64,000 bases of DNA from Owenia fusiformis. Taxonomy: Eukaryota; Annelida; Polychaeta; Sabellida; Oweniidae. Location: positions 33,660,166 to 33,724,165 of the forward strand of contig CAIIXF020000011.1 of the NCBI GenBank assembly GCA_903813345.2. Direction: 5' to 3'. The first letter of the stretch is position 1. Every line of letters begins with the position of its first letter. The notes below the pieces were generated by a model. That model saw nothing but the letters and a program-made list of their open reading frames with translations. It did no database searches and was not told the origin of the DNA. This document shows, in pieces, positions 13,805-27,730 of this stretch. The position numbers were made by a program, and so were the translations under genes.

Positions 13805-13865
13805 TGATGATGTTTGGTGGTCAGTGTTCAGCATCTGTAACAAATGGCAGGTGGTGACATTTTGC
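13805..13865. mobile_element. Fragment of dispersed family M
   Basis: Shares GGTCAGTGTTCAG, CTGTAACAAATGGCAGGTGG and TGACATTTTGCATGTCAATG with the copies at 10456 and 18668. The left half is missing. Confidence 0.6.
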
Positions 13866-16148
13866 ATGTCAATGCCTTGTCCATAATTATATCTTCTTCA
13901 GCTTTACTTATATTATAATTTTTAGCAATATTACAGCTTTGATTATTTTTCATAAATAATTCCTGAGATGGTTCTGGAAATTAAACCTTCACATCTTTTC
14001 ATAATAACATTTGTCCAGTAATTAAGCATAAGTAGGACACACTGCTCTATATTGTCTGAAGATATGCAACATTGTATCTGCATACTCGCTTACCACTTCA
14101 ATTTTCAATCAGATTATGGAAACATCATACCTTTGTAATCCAAGATGTGCTATATGTAAAATACCAATGGCTGGAGTCTAGATGAAGCCCTGTTTAATAA
14201 GAGTCAAATAATATCAAAAATTGATTAAGGCTATCTAAAATAATGTATGTGTGTTAACTTCATATAGACACACATGATATATAAGAATTGAATCGGCCTT
14301 TTAGGACTAAAAACATGATTTATAATGAGATATGACATCATATATGACAATTTGCAGGCCAATTTGGCTCTGATTCAGGCACAAAGATAATATTTAGAGT
14401 ATTTGAAGTTATCTTAAGTCAAAAGGTAAGGTGAAATATCAATACCAAATCACTGAATAAGGCCAAATAAAAAGTGGAATAAAGCTGAAAGTCAAAAGGG
14501 TTTACTGCACTTTCAGTCTAATATTGAGAATAGATCATATAATGCTACTTATTGAGTATTCCTGTTCTAATTGTCACATACGTAACACACAATAAAGCTT
14601 TAATTAAAGTAGGCAAAGTAAGATTGAGATGTATCCATGAATGATAGGAATATATTTAAGAATGGTTGGGATTTGATTAATTTAATCAAATTATCAATTT
14701 TTAAAATCAGATAGAGACAATTTTCAATTTCCATTTTTTATGTATACACCGCATAATATTATCACATTCATGACACCAAGTAATGGCATGGATAAAAGAG
14801 AATTTAATGATTCAAAAAGATGAAGTTCGGGAGATCGGTATCAGTAAAATTATTCTTTAAAAAACCAATTCAAATATGTTGTTTTATTTGTGCGTTGCCA
14901 TAGAGATATCATACAGTATCATATTCTTTGGAGTATCATATTTTATTTATTTTTAAGGTGTTGTATATAATTTATGTTTTTATCTCAGGCATTTATGTTG
15001 AATAATCTATTTTGATATTTACCCAGTCTTCTAAGAAGTATTTTAACCAATGTGGTATTCATTTCCAGCATTCCAATGTCAAGCGACCTTGAATAAAAAA
15101 AACATGATTTTAATACAAAGTACATGAAAATATAAAGAAACTACAATGAAATAGCATGAATAAGCGTTGTCATAGAGTCAACATCTAATAATGATTCAAA
15201 AGAGAAGAATTGAAGAAATTTGATGGGAATATAAGAGAGGAACGATGGAAATTCTCTGTGATGAGAGGCGTGTTTTATATGCAGTCTTATAATGCTGATA
15301 AGGATTGTATATAGAGTCTGAAGATTCATCATTTTCAGTGAATGAACAAATTAGAATGATTAAGTGAGTTGGTTACGCCCCATAGAATTATCACAGACAT
15401 TGTGTCTTATCTGCAAAAATACGGAAGAAACGAGGGGAATAAGCATGAGAGATAATTACATGACATTTAAGATATATGGTTTCATAATGCTGAAGGGAAA
15501 AAATCAGTTACTGGTAAATATCTTTCAAAAAAAGGAAATATCCTTTGAGTAATTTTGCAATGGAAAGTCACCTTATAGATTTTCATTATAACCTTATCAT
15601 AGCTGCAAATTTATTCCAACATTGCTGTTCATGGATGTACCCATTTAAAAATTATCAAGATGTCCTGATCACTTTTCCTGCGAAATTAACCAGAGAGAAT
15701 AAGCAATAAGTAGAGTTCATGTTCAAAATCACAAAAAGCAAATGTTATAACACTTATAATAGACCATCCATCTTTTTGGAAATGAGAATTCCCGAGCATC
15801 ACTATAAATTGCCATCGACAAGTTCTTGATTGATTATGTTGAACTTGATGCAAAAACGGCAGATATTACAACGCATTTATGACCAAAGAACATTGTAAGA
15901 AAATGAACTGGCCTCCTGGGACACGGAGGATAATTTATTGAAAAATTGTCAAACATTTCACTTATTTATCACTCTCTTATTAACATTTCATGGGTGTCAT
16001 ACTTTTACTAATTAAAACCCTGTGCCATATTGACAAGCCTCAGTACCCTCTGAGAATTACATATGATTTGACAGTAAATTAACGATAAGTTGGATAAGTT
16101 CTCAAATGTTTTCGTCTTCGATGTAAGTTTGAATGTGAAATGAATATA

Positions 16149-16326
16149 CAGTAAAACCTGTTTTAGTAAACACCTCTCTATAGTGAACACCTGGCTCTAA
16201 TGGACACCCTTCCTACCACACATACTCCACTGACTTATGTACAAATTTCCCTTTCTGTAGTAAACATCTACCAACAATGAACATTTTTTCTTGGCAAAAA
16301 ATGTTCAATATATGCAGGTTATACTG
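16149..16326. mobile_element. pogo-like MITE, well-preserved copy
   Basis: TA-flanked at both ends (16147-16148, 16327-16328), starting CAGTAAAACCTGTTTTAG and ending CAGGTTATACTG, 178 bp. Internal TAGTGAACACCT-type repeats match the other copies. Confidence 0.75.
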
Positions 16327-16800
16327 TAAGATACAAATAGGCAGGAATGAAATGTCACAATGACTTCATACCTTATTTAGACATAAGAAAGATCAAAGAA
16401 TTAAATTAATTAGGCATTCTCTTACGAATGTTAACTAATTGAAGGTCATATCCAAAATGGCATATTTCATTATTGCCTTATTCTTCCTCATGCAAATTTC
16501 TACCTTGGATCGATATTTCCGTTGCAACGAAAGGGAACTAAGATGAAAATTTAATTATTTGAGAAAGTATTGGTCCCATATGACTTGCCACTTGTCCTTT
16601 TTTGTTTGTCTTCAAATAACATTTTCCAAAATCCTATCAAAGTGTAACTCCTAGGAAGGAAGTTTAGCCGGCAAGTCTTCTTCAATTACAGTTCAGTCTC
16701 ATCTTGAGAATATTTCGTAATTTAAAATGGGTCTAAGGTCCCATAATTATATGAAAAATGATATATGCAATTTTGTCTTTGGTGTTACTCTAGTATTGTA

Positions 16801-16902
16801 CAGTGAAACCTGTAAAGTGGAACACTGTATAAGTGGAACACCTCTGTTCGTAGAACACTTTTAAGTTGTATCAAAGTTGTTCCACTGAGATAGGTTTTAC
16901 TT
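16801..16902. mobile_element. pogo-like MITE, short variant
   Basis: It starts CAGTGAAACCTGTAAAGTGG after TA and ends GATAGGTTTTACT. It has a GTGGAACAC interior shared with the copy at 35877. Confidence 0.65.
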
Positions 16903-17779
16903 TCCTCTGAATATGCACCAGTCAGCTAGATACCTCTATATCCAAATGATTATATAGTTTTGAGTCTGATAAGATTGAAAGATCTTGGATCTCTTTAATG
17001 TTCCTTCATTGAAGTTGATTTGATTGAACAAATATCAAAGATTATATCAAAGAGTTATCCTTTATTGAAATAGTGTTGACAAAGTCAATGTCCTGAAATT
17101 GGTTCTTGCAGGAGAGGTAGAAAACTGTATGCAAGCAAGCAAGCAATATATAATACATACAGTATCTGGTGAGATTGGGAGAACACAAAAGCCTTACCTG
17201 TGATTGAAATACATTCATATCTTTGATGTATAATCACCTGTTAAAAAATAATAAGACCTGGAAACCATGAGAATCAATGAAAATATAAACTAGTCAAGTA
17301 TCAACCCCTTTACCATAAATATGATAATTTCATGAATGGTTCATTTAACAGCAGCTAAACCAGAATCATGGAAGGAATTCAGTTTCTTTAACATTACTAG
17401 TGCTCTTCAGATTGACATATGCTATCTCCTTTGATGTATGTACTTTCAAAAAGCAGCTTTGTGAAATACGTAGTTTCCTGCGTTTAATCCAGTTTTCTGA
17501 TTCATAATTGGGTTATCAGCCAAAGGATTATCCTACTGAATGCATGACGTAGACGTGTACTAGTATTGAATGATGCGAAAGTTGGGTTAGGCTTAGAAAA
17601 TAAACATTGCTTGTGGTGATTGGTTGGGTCTCAAATCACCAGTATATTTAGGGTTTTAGCTATATTTTGCAAAACTATAATTTCCCCTCACAGAAACGCA
17701 ACCTGTCCAGAACAAAAACAGAAAAATGTGAGTATCAGAATGATATCTGGCTGGCAGAGCTTAGTTTTGTACCAGAACC

Positions 17780-18051
17780 CAGGGGCGGATCTGGGAACCA
17801 ACTAGGGAGGGGGCCCAAATTTCTGGTCTGAGAAAAAAATTTTGGGCCCCTACAACCAAAAAGTGGGCCCAAATTTTGAGGCCCATTTTCTTCAAAATTT
17901 GGCCTCAAACTAAAAAATAAGGCCTTACAAGGCCCATTTATGACCAAAAAGGCCTACTTTTTCGGGCCTCAAGGCCTTTTTTGGGCCCAATTTTTTTTTC
18001 TGGGCCCACCCAAGGGGGGGGGGGGCGGGGCCCCCCCCAGATCCGCCAGTG
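17780..18051. mobile_element. hAT-like MITE with GC-rich ends
   Basis: The ends CAGGGGCGGATCTGGG and CCAGATCCGCCAGTG are inverted. GAACC occurs on both sides (a 5-base match, not a clean 8-base duplication). The interior is reiterated GGGCCCAAATTT and GGCC, with G and C homopolymers near the right end. 272 bp, non-coding. Confidence 0.72.
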
Positions 18052-18667
18052 GAACCAATGCCTTTTTCTTTGCCTTAGATTCCCTGACTGAGACCATTAC
18101 CTTTTTTCTTAGCTGAACTGACTGGAATTGTTGTCACCTGTGAGACAAACACATTAGAAAATTAAATTAGAAGGGCCTAACTTCACCCTATATTACTGTA
18201 TCATAGAATAGATATTGCATAAGGCCTCTGAGAACAAATACACTTTTCTAAGAAATTAATGAATAAAAAATGTGATAATTCATACCCAGAGGATGGCAGC
18301 TTTATAATACAAGCTCTTGTATGTTTTAATGTGTATAAATATAATCGTTTCTATAATAATCTCATAAAAAGATGACATATTTCAAGATGAATCATTTTTT
18401 GTTGAGTTTATAATTTGATTATATTAACTTTAACCCTCTCCTCTTCTTAGGGTATACAATTACATACCCATATGGCACACAATGAAGTATTTAGTTAGGT
18501 TAGTTTTCCTTTTCAAAATTAAGAGCATCTTTTTTGAAAAGTGGGTGCAAAACTGGTTTGGTCAGGGAACTCACGTAGAATTAACATGAATTTGCAAATC
18601 AGAGATCCAGAATATGACCCTCATTTCAAAATCTGATACTATTATTTTGTAATTTTGTCATCTTAAA

Positions 18668-18690
18668 CAAATGGCAGGTGGTGACATTTT
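18668..18690. mobile_element. End fragment of dispersed family M
   Basis: Only the conserved ACAAATGGCAGGTGGTGACA end block and a few flanking bases remain. Confidence 0.5.
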
Positions 18691-19481
18691 GCATTAATAA
18701 TCATAATATAGAACAATTTTGAACAATTTTGAACTATTTGAAAAATAGGCCACATTCTTATCATCTCTGACCATCAATGATGTCCTGTTTTGCCTTGAAA
18801 ACTAAAATAGTTTAGTGGCATTAAAACACCATATAAAGGTGTTTATTGAAGAATGTACGTATCCTGCTTATGGGCTATTGACTCGGCAATCCCTTAGCCA
18901 ACAAAACATAAAATTGTAAGATGAGTGTCTTTCACAGAAATTTGTAGAATGAATTAACTCAAGAATAAGTTGGCATATATAAAATGTAGTACTATATAGT
19001 ATAAGGTGAAATCATGAGGTGTCAGGTATAGTTTGGACTCAAATTCTAGGAAAAATAGTTTCGAAAACTGGAAATATTTTTGTCAGATTTCTTATCTTTA
19101 ATTGTCTCGATAATGATGACTTGTGAGAAGGTCTATTGTTTTCCGGGCTTTAATAAAGATATAATGAGATAAGACACTCTCCGGTCAGAGTAGGTGAAAA
19201 CCATTCCAACGTATTCGGTTAGTACATTTACATCATTCAGTGTTAAGGAAGGCAGTGGGGGACAACTTAATGCTGCAATTTAATGAATTGTCGTACAATC
19301 ATAGAGTGGTTGAGTGAGTTTAATCAAGAATTCTCTTCATGTGAGGTATGAACTTATTGCCAAATTCTCAATGCATGGTGCAGCATCCACTGATGCTTCT
19401 TTGCTTGGAGTTTACTGGATTAGGGAAAATTATGTGAAAATGTCTGTATATAATCCCTTTAATTTCACTTGAGGCTGCTCT

Positions 19482-19720
19482 CATTAAAACCTGTCTTAGT
19501 GAACAACTCTCTTTAGTGAACACATGTCTTTAGTGGACACCCTCTATACACATCTTTGCACGCTCCGGTCTTCACTGCGACCGACGGGAGCCGAGTGAAC
19601 GAAGATGCTCTATACATACTCTACCGACTTCTATATAAATTACCCTCTCTGTAGTGAACAACTACCAGCACTGAACATTTTCTCAGTTAAAAATGTTCAA
19701 TATAGTACACAGTTTTATAA
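19482..19720. mobile_element. pogo-like MITE interrupted by a 57-bp insertion
   Basis: It aligns with the copy at 16149 from CATTAAAACCTGTCTTAG to the decayed right end CAGTTTTATAA. It is interrupted at 19551-19607 by a GC-rich insert absent from the other copies. Confidence 0.7.
19551..19607. mobile_element. 57-bp insertion with target-site duplication
   Basis: It begins CATCTT and ends AAGATG (6-base inverted ends), and is flanked by CTCTATAC at 19542-19549 and 19608-19615, extendable to nine bases with the following A. It is much more GC-rich than its surroundings. It is far below the usual MITE size. Confidence 0.65.
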
Positions 19721-21132
19721 CAATTAAATGTTATATGAATTTAATGCCCTGATCTGTGAATTTAATCCATTAATAACAACACTCTTCGAATAAGACTATA
19801 AACATTTAGCTCTCCATGATCGTGACATTTAGGCTTGTTATGTTTGCTAAATATATAATATTGTGCCTTCATTTTCATGAGCTTAAAAATGTCAGATATG
19901 TTTATTTTATATATTTTTCAGTTGGAGGTGTCTGGTATCTAGAAAGTTTCCTTTGATCTTATTTCTATTTTCATCTATTGGTACAGCATAAAAATTGGAA
20001 CATGGTATTCCTGTTTTTACAGATATTATTGTTCCTGTGAATGTATTTCAAATCGTTTTCCTTTTTAAGGTATAAAATCATTCAGCATTCTTCCCTAAGA
20101 TTTTTTCTGTCAAGTAGGTGCAAAATTCCCATTTTGTACGCAAATGTTGGTCAGAATATTCTAACTTTCATGATTTTTCTCATTTTGCAGTAGATGCATA
20201 TATAGGTTTTGAAGTTAGTGCTCAATACCAGGAGATTGTTGATCATATTAAAGGGACTTGTGTAGATTAATACCATTTCTTGAAAAAGTACCATAAGAAA
20301 CAGGATTGTATCAGGATATTTATGACCTGGTTGAACTTTTCTTGACATCTTTAGTGAGGCAGCTCTTTTTATGATCCATATAACCACGACCATGTCATTA
20401 TCTATGATATCAACACGGATCTCATTATATATTTGACTTTGTGCGGGTTCCATGGCTTCATGGGAGTGTATTCTAATAGTACCCTTATGCTATACGGAGC
20501 ATTGAGAAATTATGTTCTAGGTGTCTAATATTTAGCACTCTAGATTTCTCTCTGGAGTTGTGTTCTTGTAATTGTAAAATATTGGTAGATAATTTAACTT
20601 GGAATTGGTTTAACAGCTTCATAAACTTCTTGAGCCCTTCCACCAAATTTCAATAGATTCATTTCGTAAATTCTTCTTTTCTTAATATCCCAAAAGTGAC
20701 TAATTTTATCCTCGTAAAGTTTATAATTGATGTTACGTCATAAAGATAAAACTTGAATTGATATGTTCTATTTTTTTATCCAAATGGCATACCCTTACAT
20801 TATACTTTTAACGATTTCCATTCTAATTTATGTGGTAACTTCCATCTTGTGGCGTTATTGAACCTTTATTAACTCCTATTTATGGTCAGATGTCATTAAA
20901 CTGCTTCATATTTTCCGATGGGTTCTTTAGGGATTCCACATTAGTGAGTAAATTAAATTATTACACATATCAGATCAGTCAGACATACCCAGACCCAACC
21001 AGGAAAATCATACTTCACTCTGACAACTAGGATAAATCATTTTATGGTTTGGTGTTCAACCAATCAGACAACATTGCAGATCTATGCAAATTTGATTACT
21101 GTACAGTATACCTGCCGTAGATATTATTATTA

Positions 21133-21885
21133 TCCCAACGAACGAAGTTCGGTAGGGATATTGTGAAGCCCTCCGTCCGTCCGTCCGTCCGTCCGTCCAT
21201 CCGGAAGATAACTCAAATATTAGTTGACGGATTTTCTTCATATTTGGTGGGAAGATGTATATTGATGAATAGTTTTACGCAAAAAAAAATTTCAAGATGG
21301 CTGCCGCTTTAAAAATGACGGGACTTTTTCGCAAAAATCATAAATTTTTCATTCTAAACCAAAGTAATAAATATTATTGTTTGAAATTTTGGTAGTATAT
21401 TCGCAACATCTATCTTTTTCACATATATTCTGTGTTTTTCATCCTGACCCCCAGGGGCCGTGTATGGGGGGTCAGGAAAACAGAAATGTTCGCTAATTTT
21501 TAGATCTTTCTGAAGTATAGCTTTATTATACTCAAATGAAAGGCAATTAAGAGTAGATTGCAAAAATTGTATCTTTTTTCTGATTCGAGCCTCGTAAAAT
21601 TCAAAATGGCCCTCTAATGTATGATTTCGCAATAATTTTTCGATCCCTTCAAAGTATGGCTATATTATACTCAAATTGAAGGAATTTTGGAGTAGATCAC
21701 AATTATGGTATTATTTTTCAGATTTGTACCTCAGAAAATTCAAAATGGCTGCTTTGCAGGAATTTGAAATTCTAAAATCTAAATTTTTCAATTTTAACCA
21801 AAGTAATGAGTATAATTGATTGGAATTCGGTAATTGATATTTTGTTCGTTGGGATTTGCTACTCCGCGGAGTTGCCGTTATCTAG
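21133..21885. mobile_element. Dispersed repeat bounded by TCCCAACGAA inverted ends, with (GTCC)n
   Basis: TCCCAACGAA at 21133-21142 is matched inversely by TTCGTTGGGA at 21844-21853. A (CCGT)n microsatellite lies at 21172-21199, and blocks like ATAACTCAAATATTAGTTGA and AAAATGGC(T/C)GCC follow. Diverged relatives with the same blocks occur at 7040-7140, 27440-27730, 38530-40620, 51900-52210 and 53635-53860, so this is a common interspersed family. Its class is unknown to me. Confidence 0.7.
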
Positions 21886-22934
21886 TTTATTTATTATTTA
21901 TTTATAGCTATCACATGGCTCTGCAATGTTTTCCATAAACTTTATATAAAAATATGCTTTTATTTAGTCAAGCCATTAAGTTCCCCAGAGACCTATTCCT
22001 TAACAACCTCTCGTATAAATAGGTTCAACGGAAGAGTGAAGTTTCAAGGGTTTGATACAAAACTACCATAATCTTGTCTTGCATGAAAGCCTAGTGTCCC
22101 AACAGAGATGATCAAAGACACAACACAAGCTCATATTTTGTAAGGGCAATTCATTCTGTATGCTAGTGATGAAAACTGTCTTTATTCTGCAGAGATAATC
22201 TTACTCATTATACTTTATTACTCTTTATAGCATGGGGAACATTCTCGGCGTTTTTTATTGTTTTTGTCAGATTAATTGAAATATACATTTTTCTGTTGCG
22301 CGTCTGTTGATACACTTATTGTTGCTACAATCGATATTGCTTGAGAATATTTTAACACTTATGCAATAGAGGGTGACAGTGTTATTCTGATATCATGTTT
22401 TTTCATTTATGGAGTGCTTGATTAAATTAATATTTTACTAAGAGATATTTGGGTAAATATAAAAGGTTAGATGGCTATATTCTTTATCTTCTTTTCTCTA
22501 ATATTCTTAATGACAAAACAGAATTCATGAAAACGATTATGCAATGAAACTGAGGATATTATAGTTAGTCATGTCATGACATACAATTCACCTCGAAATA
22601 ATTTTAGTTTGTAATTTCTTCACTGTATTTCAAATAGTTGAAATATGATGCAATTTTCACATTTGGAATAGCAAAATAATTTTGAAGTTGGAATGTAGTT
22701 CCCATGGAAGAATTATAAGGAAATTTTTAGAGAAGATGTGTTGAGTGGGAATGCTTGGAGAAAATGTAAACACGGGATATTATATCTGCTACAGAAATAT
22801 AACAGGTGTAGTGAAGCAATATGTAATTGACATTTAACATCATTGATGCCTATATTACTCAAGTATATAGTTTATTATTGATCTCTGTGATCTTGAGACT
22901 TCTCAAGATGTGGAGGTTAATGTCACTATGGTCG

Positions 22935-23295
22935 CTGTGCTATCTGCCCTCTCAAAGTATGATATCTGCCCTACGACAGCATGCTGTCTGGCTTCTCAAA
23001 GCAAGTTGTCTGTCCTCTCAAAGCATGCTGTCTGTCCTATGAATTTATTCTATCCACCCTCTTAAAGCATGCTATCTGCCCTTGTAAAGCATGCTATCTG
23101 CCCTCTAAAACATGCTATCTGCCCTCTCACAGCATGCTATCTGCCCTCTCAAAGCATGCTATCTGTCCATTCAAAGCATGCTATCTGTCTTCTCAAAATA
23201 TGCTGTCTGTCCTATGGAAGCATGTTATCTGCCCTCTTAAAGTATGCTTTTTGCCTTCTAAAGCATGGTATCTATCTCTCAAAGCATGCTATCTG
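22935..23295. repeat. 22-bp minisatellite
   Basis: About 16 degenerate units of consensus ATGCTATCTGCCCTCTCAAAG plus one base, each junction carrying the GCATGC palindrome. Two overlapping spurious frames (Leu/Ser/Cys-rich) result from it. Confidence 0.9.
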
Positions 23296-24354
23296 GTACT
23301 GTCATGCTCCTCTCAATCCAGTAACAGTGTTTGTGCATTGCACAAAACACATGACTTCATTAAATAATCAAATTGACATTACAAATAATTTTTTGACATG
23401 TGGCAATCTATACATTTTTATTACTTCTTAAAGCTGAAATTAATTAGTTATCTGAAACTAAGATAGACTGGATCTTTTGCAGGTATTGTATAAGTGTAGT
23501 AATTTACTGCAGATTAATTGAAAGTCTTGATTGCAATACACCTGTCTGTCTATGCCAGAATGTCTCTCACTGTTTGTCATAATAAAAAGTGCAGGTATGG
23601 GGTCCCGGAAAATGATTAGGAACTGAGAAACAATTAAGTTTTCTGTAATAAGCTATGCTCTTGATGAAAAGAATCAAAATCTTAAGATGGTGCAAAGACC
23701 GCCGAGTGTTATTCCTGTAGAAAATTTGAGAAATTACTTTCTTAATATCCTGTTGAAAAATCTGTGAACACCCCCCCCCCCTCCTCCCACCTGAAGGAAT
23801 ACATATCAAGGCATTTTGACAAAATTTTTAGTAAAATCAGGAAAAGTCCATGTTCCGAAAATATCCTGAGAAATTAACTGAGATGAGATGTAGTATTTTG
23901 TGCACACAGCTATCAATGGTGCTAATGAATACCCATTATTCAATTCCTATGTTTAATCTTGACGGAACGTTTCATGGAATGTGTTTTGTTGGTTACTTTA
24001 AGGGAATGATTCAAATTCTGCAACCCCTCGACTAATATCATCCAAACCTTTATAGATTATCAAACTCAATGAAATATCTAATTCCGAGGTCACATAATTA
24101 TAGACGCTATCCATTATTAGGTATTTTTCGATTGAATTTCTACTTCATTACGCTCTATGATGGCCCAATCAAGACTAGGAATCATTCTATTTCTTTATAT
24201 AGAATGCAACTAATAGTGATTCCTCTGTCATTTTCTGACTGTACCTATTTCATTCCTAATTTGATTGAAGACGTTAATCTTACTGGAATATAGAATATAT
24301 TCATCAACTATTCAGTTCTCATTGATTGTCAAAAAAATTAGAAATGAACTTATG

Positions 24355-24399
24355 TGAACCTAAAAGTATTTACTGTGAACCTAAAAGTATTTACTGTAA
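24355..24399. repeat. 23-bp direct duplication
   Basis: Two adjacent copies of GTGAACCTAAAAGTATTTAC plus a short tail. Confidence 0.85.
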
Positions 24400-27300
24400 G
24401 ACACATTAAATCTGTAGACATCTCGAATTTGCATATATATGTATGAGTGTAAAATCACGAATTCCGGATGCCGCAGATTTTAAATTATTTTCCTGGCGCA
24501 AATTAAGGCAAAACTTAAGGCAACAATGAGTATCCAAAAAGAAACATTAAACGCACAAATCCCTGGAAATTCTCATGAAAATTGAATGTGTTTTTACAGT
24601 ATCCGCCATCAACCAATAAAATTGTTCTGGTCTTTGAGTATGATGGCGATGAAACCAAGGACCATGAATGAATAATGTTGTAGTGGTCTTCTGGTCATGG
24701 TTCTTTTTACCCTTGATTCCCATCTGCTAGCCACACAACCCTCTTACATAGAGCCCTCTTACTATTATGGATGAACTGACAGTTTTGATGCTGATGGCTT
24801 TTGATCAGAGTTTAAAAAGAAAACAAATTTAAGTTGCTTGAAGGCAAGGAATGTCATGCTTTAATGGCTGTTTAGTGTTGTACACATTAACTATAAGTAT
24901 AAGTGATCTATCCAGCATTAAAGCTGTACCCATTTGAGATTTTGCACTTACTTGAAAATATTTAAGAAATAAAACTGTATTTGTGTGTAACGATCATGAA
25001 ATCATTTGAATTTTGAGAACATGGTTTACCAATCACATAGTTCTTAACTCGTACATAATTGATAGCAACAAATGTTAAATTAATAATTGATAGAAATAAG
25101 AGCAATTGAAATTTGTCATTGAGTCTAATTATTCACATCAACTGAGCATATTTCTACTTAGACCCAATCTCAGGAGAATTCTTGTCCAGACATATTGACA
25201 TTATTCTATTATTTTCTCAGAAAAATGACAATAAGAGAATATCAACATTGAATCTGTGCATCTGTAATTCTAGATGCATTTTCAAAATTATCATGTTGAT
25301 ACAGTAATCATTTTCTTTGGCTTTGGCAGAATTCGAGTTTAGAAAAAGAGGTGTTCAATATAAAGAGGCGCAGGTTAAAAAGGTATTCAATTTAAAGTAA
25401 CTTATATAAGCTTAAAAATATGTTTAAAAAGATGTTTAGTTTAAAGTTTAAAAGCATCATCTGTTATCATTATTATTATATAAGTTCATTTGATGAGAAT
25501 TATCAGGTCACCTTGACATTGCATTGGTGATTATATACCAGCAATTCATTCAGTTTATTCCTTTATAGATGAGAGCGAGTAAGCCATGACAGTTTGGGCT
25601 GTGTAGATAATCCTATTGTGGCCCATTGGTATAAATAATACATTCAGATATATACATCATTTGCTTTAATTTGCAATTAATGATTTTGTTAGAAGTAAAT
25701 GTGAAGTTCTGATAGTATAAACCCTTATAAACAGTTCAGTTGTGTCCAGTATAGTCAAGGCTAACGCTTGAAAAATGACATGCAATATAACAATCATTTA
25801 TAATTGTGTGGAAAAAGTTTATACCCTGTGGAACTATTCAGATTCACTCTTGTTACCCTGTAAATACACAGGGGAGGAAATGAACATGGCAGATAATACA
25901 AACCCTGGTTCCCTATTGGTTAATCATACCACCCTCTGACTATAACTATAGATATGCTAACCCTTTTCAAGAAGAAATAGATTCATTTTACACTCTCCAT
26001 TTGGAAACTTGGAACTGCCCAGACAGTTAGAAACTGCAATTGCTAGGCTTGTCATATTTCATTTAGAATAATTGGATATATTAGAGTGATTATTCAGTTA
26101 GGCTTATAGGGAGAGATAGTAGAAAGAGCCAGCCAATAGAAGAAGGACCTGATGCAACAGCCAATGATTCACAAGAAACTTGTTGAGAAAGTCATCTTCT
26201 GATGGGTTTTCCTTGCACTTGGAGATGGCGTTACTGCCACATCTTTATAAAACATTCTCCCAGCATTGGAACAAGCGGGCATGATAGCATACACTCTCAG
26301 AATTTTAAAATAAGCTTACATTGAAGTGAAATCGCATTCACAACCATTTTTTTCATTTTTTTTAAATGAAGCATCTTTTGAGTATCTTAGTCAAAATTGT
26401 GATGGCGAGCATTTTGTACTCACTTGAGGCACAATCCTTGGAAGAATACTGCTCTGTGCTCTGTACTTACTGCCTAGTGTCATACCTTAGAGATGCAACG
26501 AAGGAAACAAAATACATTTACAGAGTAGAACATTGCTTTCATGTGAGGCATAATGTAAAATAGCGTAATGTAAAATAACCGTGCTGAATACACTAATTCA
26601 CCAGAAGTAAGATAAGGTTTCCCGTTAATATAATTCTATTCCTGTCATGAGCCTTATTCAATATTGTTTTTCTCGTATCTTTCTAAAACCTGAATAATGG
26701 ATCTCGTTTCCTGGTTTATCTTAAGCTGAGTATTGTCCAGATCTTGTCTGCATTCAACCCATTATAATCCTTATGGTTAAATGGTAGTTTCTAAAAAAGC
26801 CATATTTCTGTTTTGTTATATTACATTATCTTATTAAAGTATAATATAAGCAAGGCATTATGATGGTAAAATGTCAGGTTTCATATATCTTCAGAAATCA
26901 ATAGAAATAACATCAATTTTTGTTTTGCTGTAATTTGCTTTGGCAAGACTGGCCTTGAGACAAAATAAAATATTCTACATAAAATACCATTTTATCATTC
27001 GTCATTAGTAATATTATATGATTTTATTAATAATATTATTTTGTAGGATTATCCTATTAATAGACAGTATTTTAAAGCAGGCATGGCAAGTTTGCATATG
27101 TGAGGTGAATCAGCTGGAAAAATGTCTAAACAAAATTTTTAGAGGCACGTGCCTAACCTGCCTTTTGTCTTGCCTATGTCTACCATTAAACTTTTTAAAG
27201 ATAATCATATTAGATGACATGATTCTAATTCATAGAAGCAACATTCTTTCATCTTTGTTGTAAAAACAAAATTAATGGTGAAGATGTGAGAAGTTTAAAA

Positions 27301-27439
27301 GCTATCACAAAGATAAAACATGATATCAACACTTAGTTTGTAAAACCTGCTACGAAAAGGAACTCTTTATTATTAATCAATTATAACTTAATTAAGGTAT
27401 GCTCCATTTTACTTTGAAGTGAATAATCAATTGTTATCC

Positions 27440-27730
27440 TATTGAATGAGGTTTGGGGAGATATCTGTGTGTCCTTCCGTTTGTCTGGACAATAACTCAA
27501 ATACCATTGGCCCTATGTCTCTGCTCGGAAGCCAATTCTCAAAATGGCTACCAGTTTCCAAATGGCCACCATTTTGTTGAAACTTTAATTGAGACTACTG
27601 AAAGTCAAATTACACTTTCTGATGACAATTTGGCTCAGTGAGTGACCATTTTGAGCCATTTTAGTAGCCATTGGCTTTGGTGGGATTTGCAATGCCTTGG
27701 TATTTCTGTTATCAAGTTTTTCTTGTTCGT
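27440..27730. mobile_element. Diverged copy of the TCCCAACGAA-type dispersed repeat
   Basis: TCTGTGTGTCCTTCCG, ACAATAACTCAAATACC, AAAATGGCTACC and GGTGGGATTTGCAATG follow in the same order as in the copy at 21133. Confidence 0.6.

Noticed and set aside
22827-23431. Overlapping Leu/Cys/Ser-rich frames of 71-128 codons
   Set aside because: They come from the 22-bp repeat array and start in unrelated sequence.
27018-27263. Hydrophobic 81-codon frame considered as the missing PDE3 membrane exon
   Set aside because: AT-rich composition yields Ile/Leu-rich translations by chance. The length is far below PDE3 exon 1, and no similarity or fitting donor phase could be supported.
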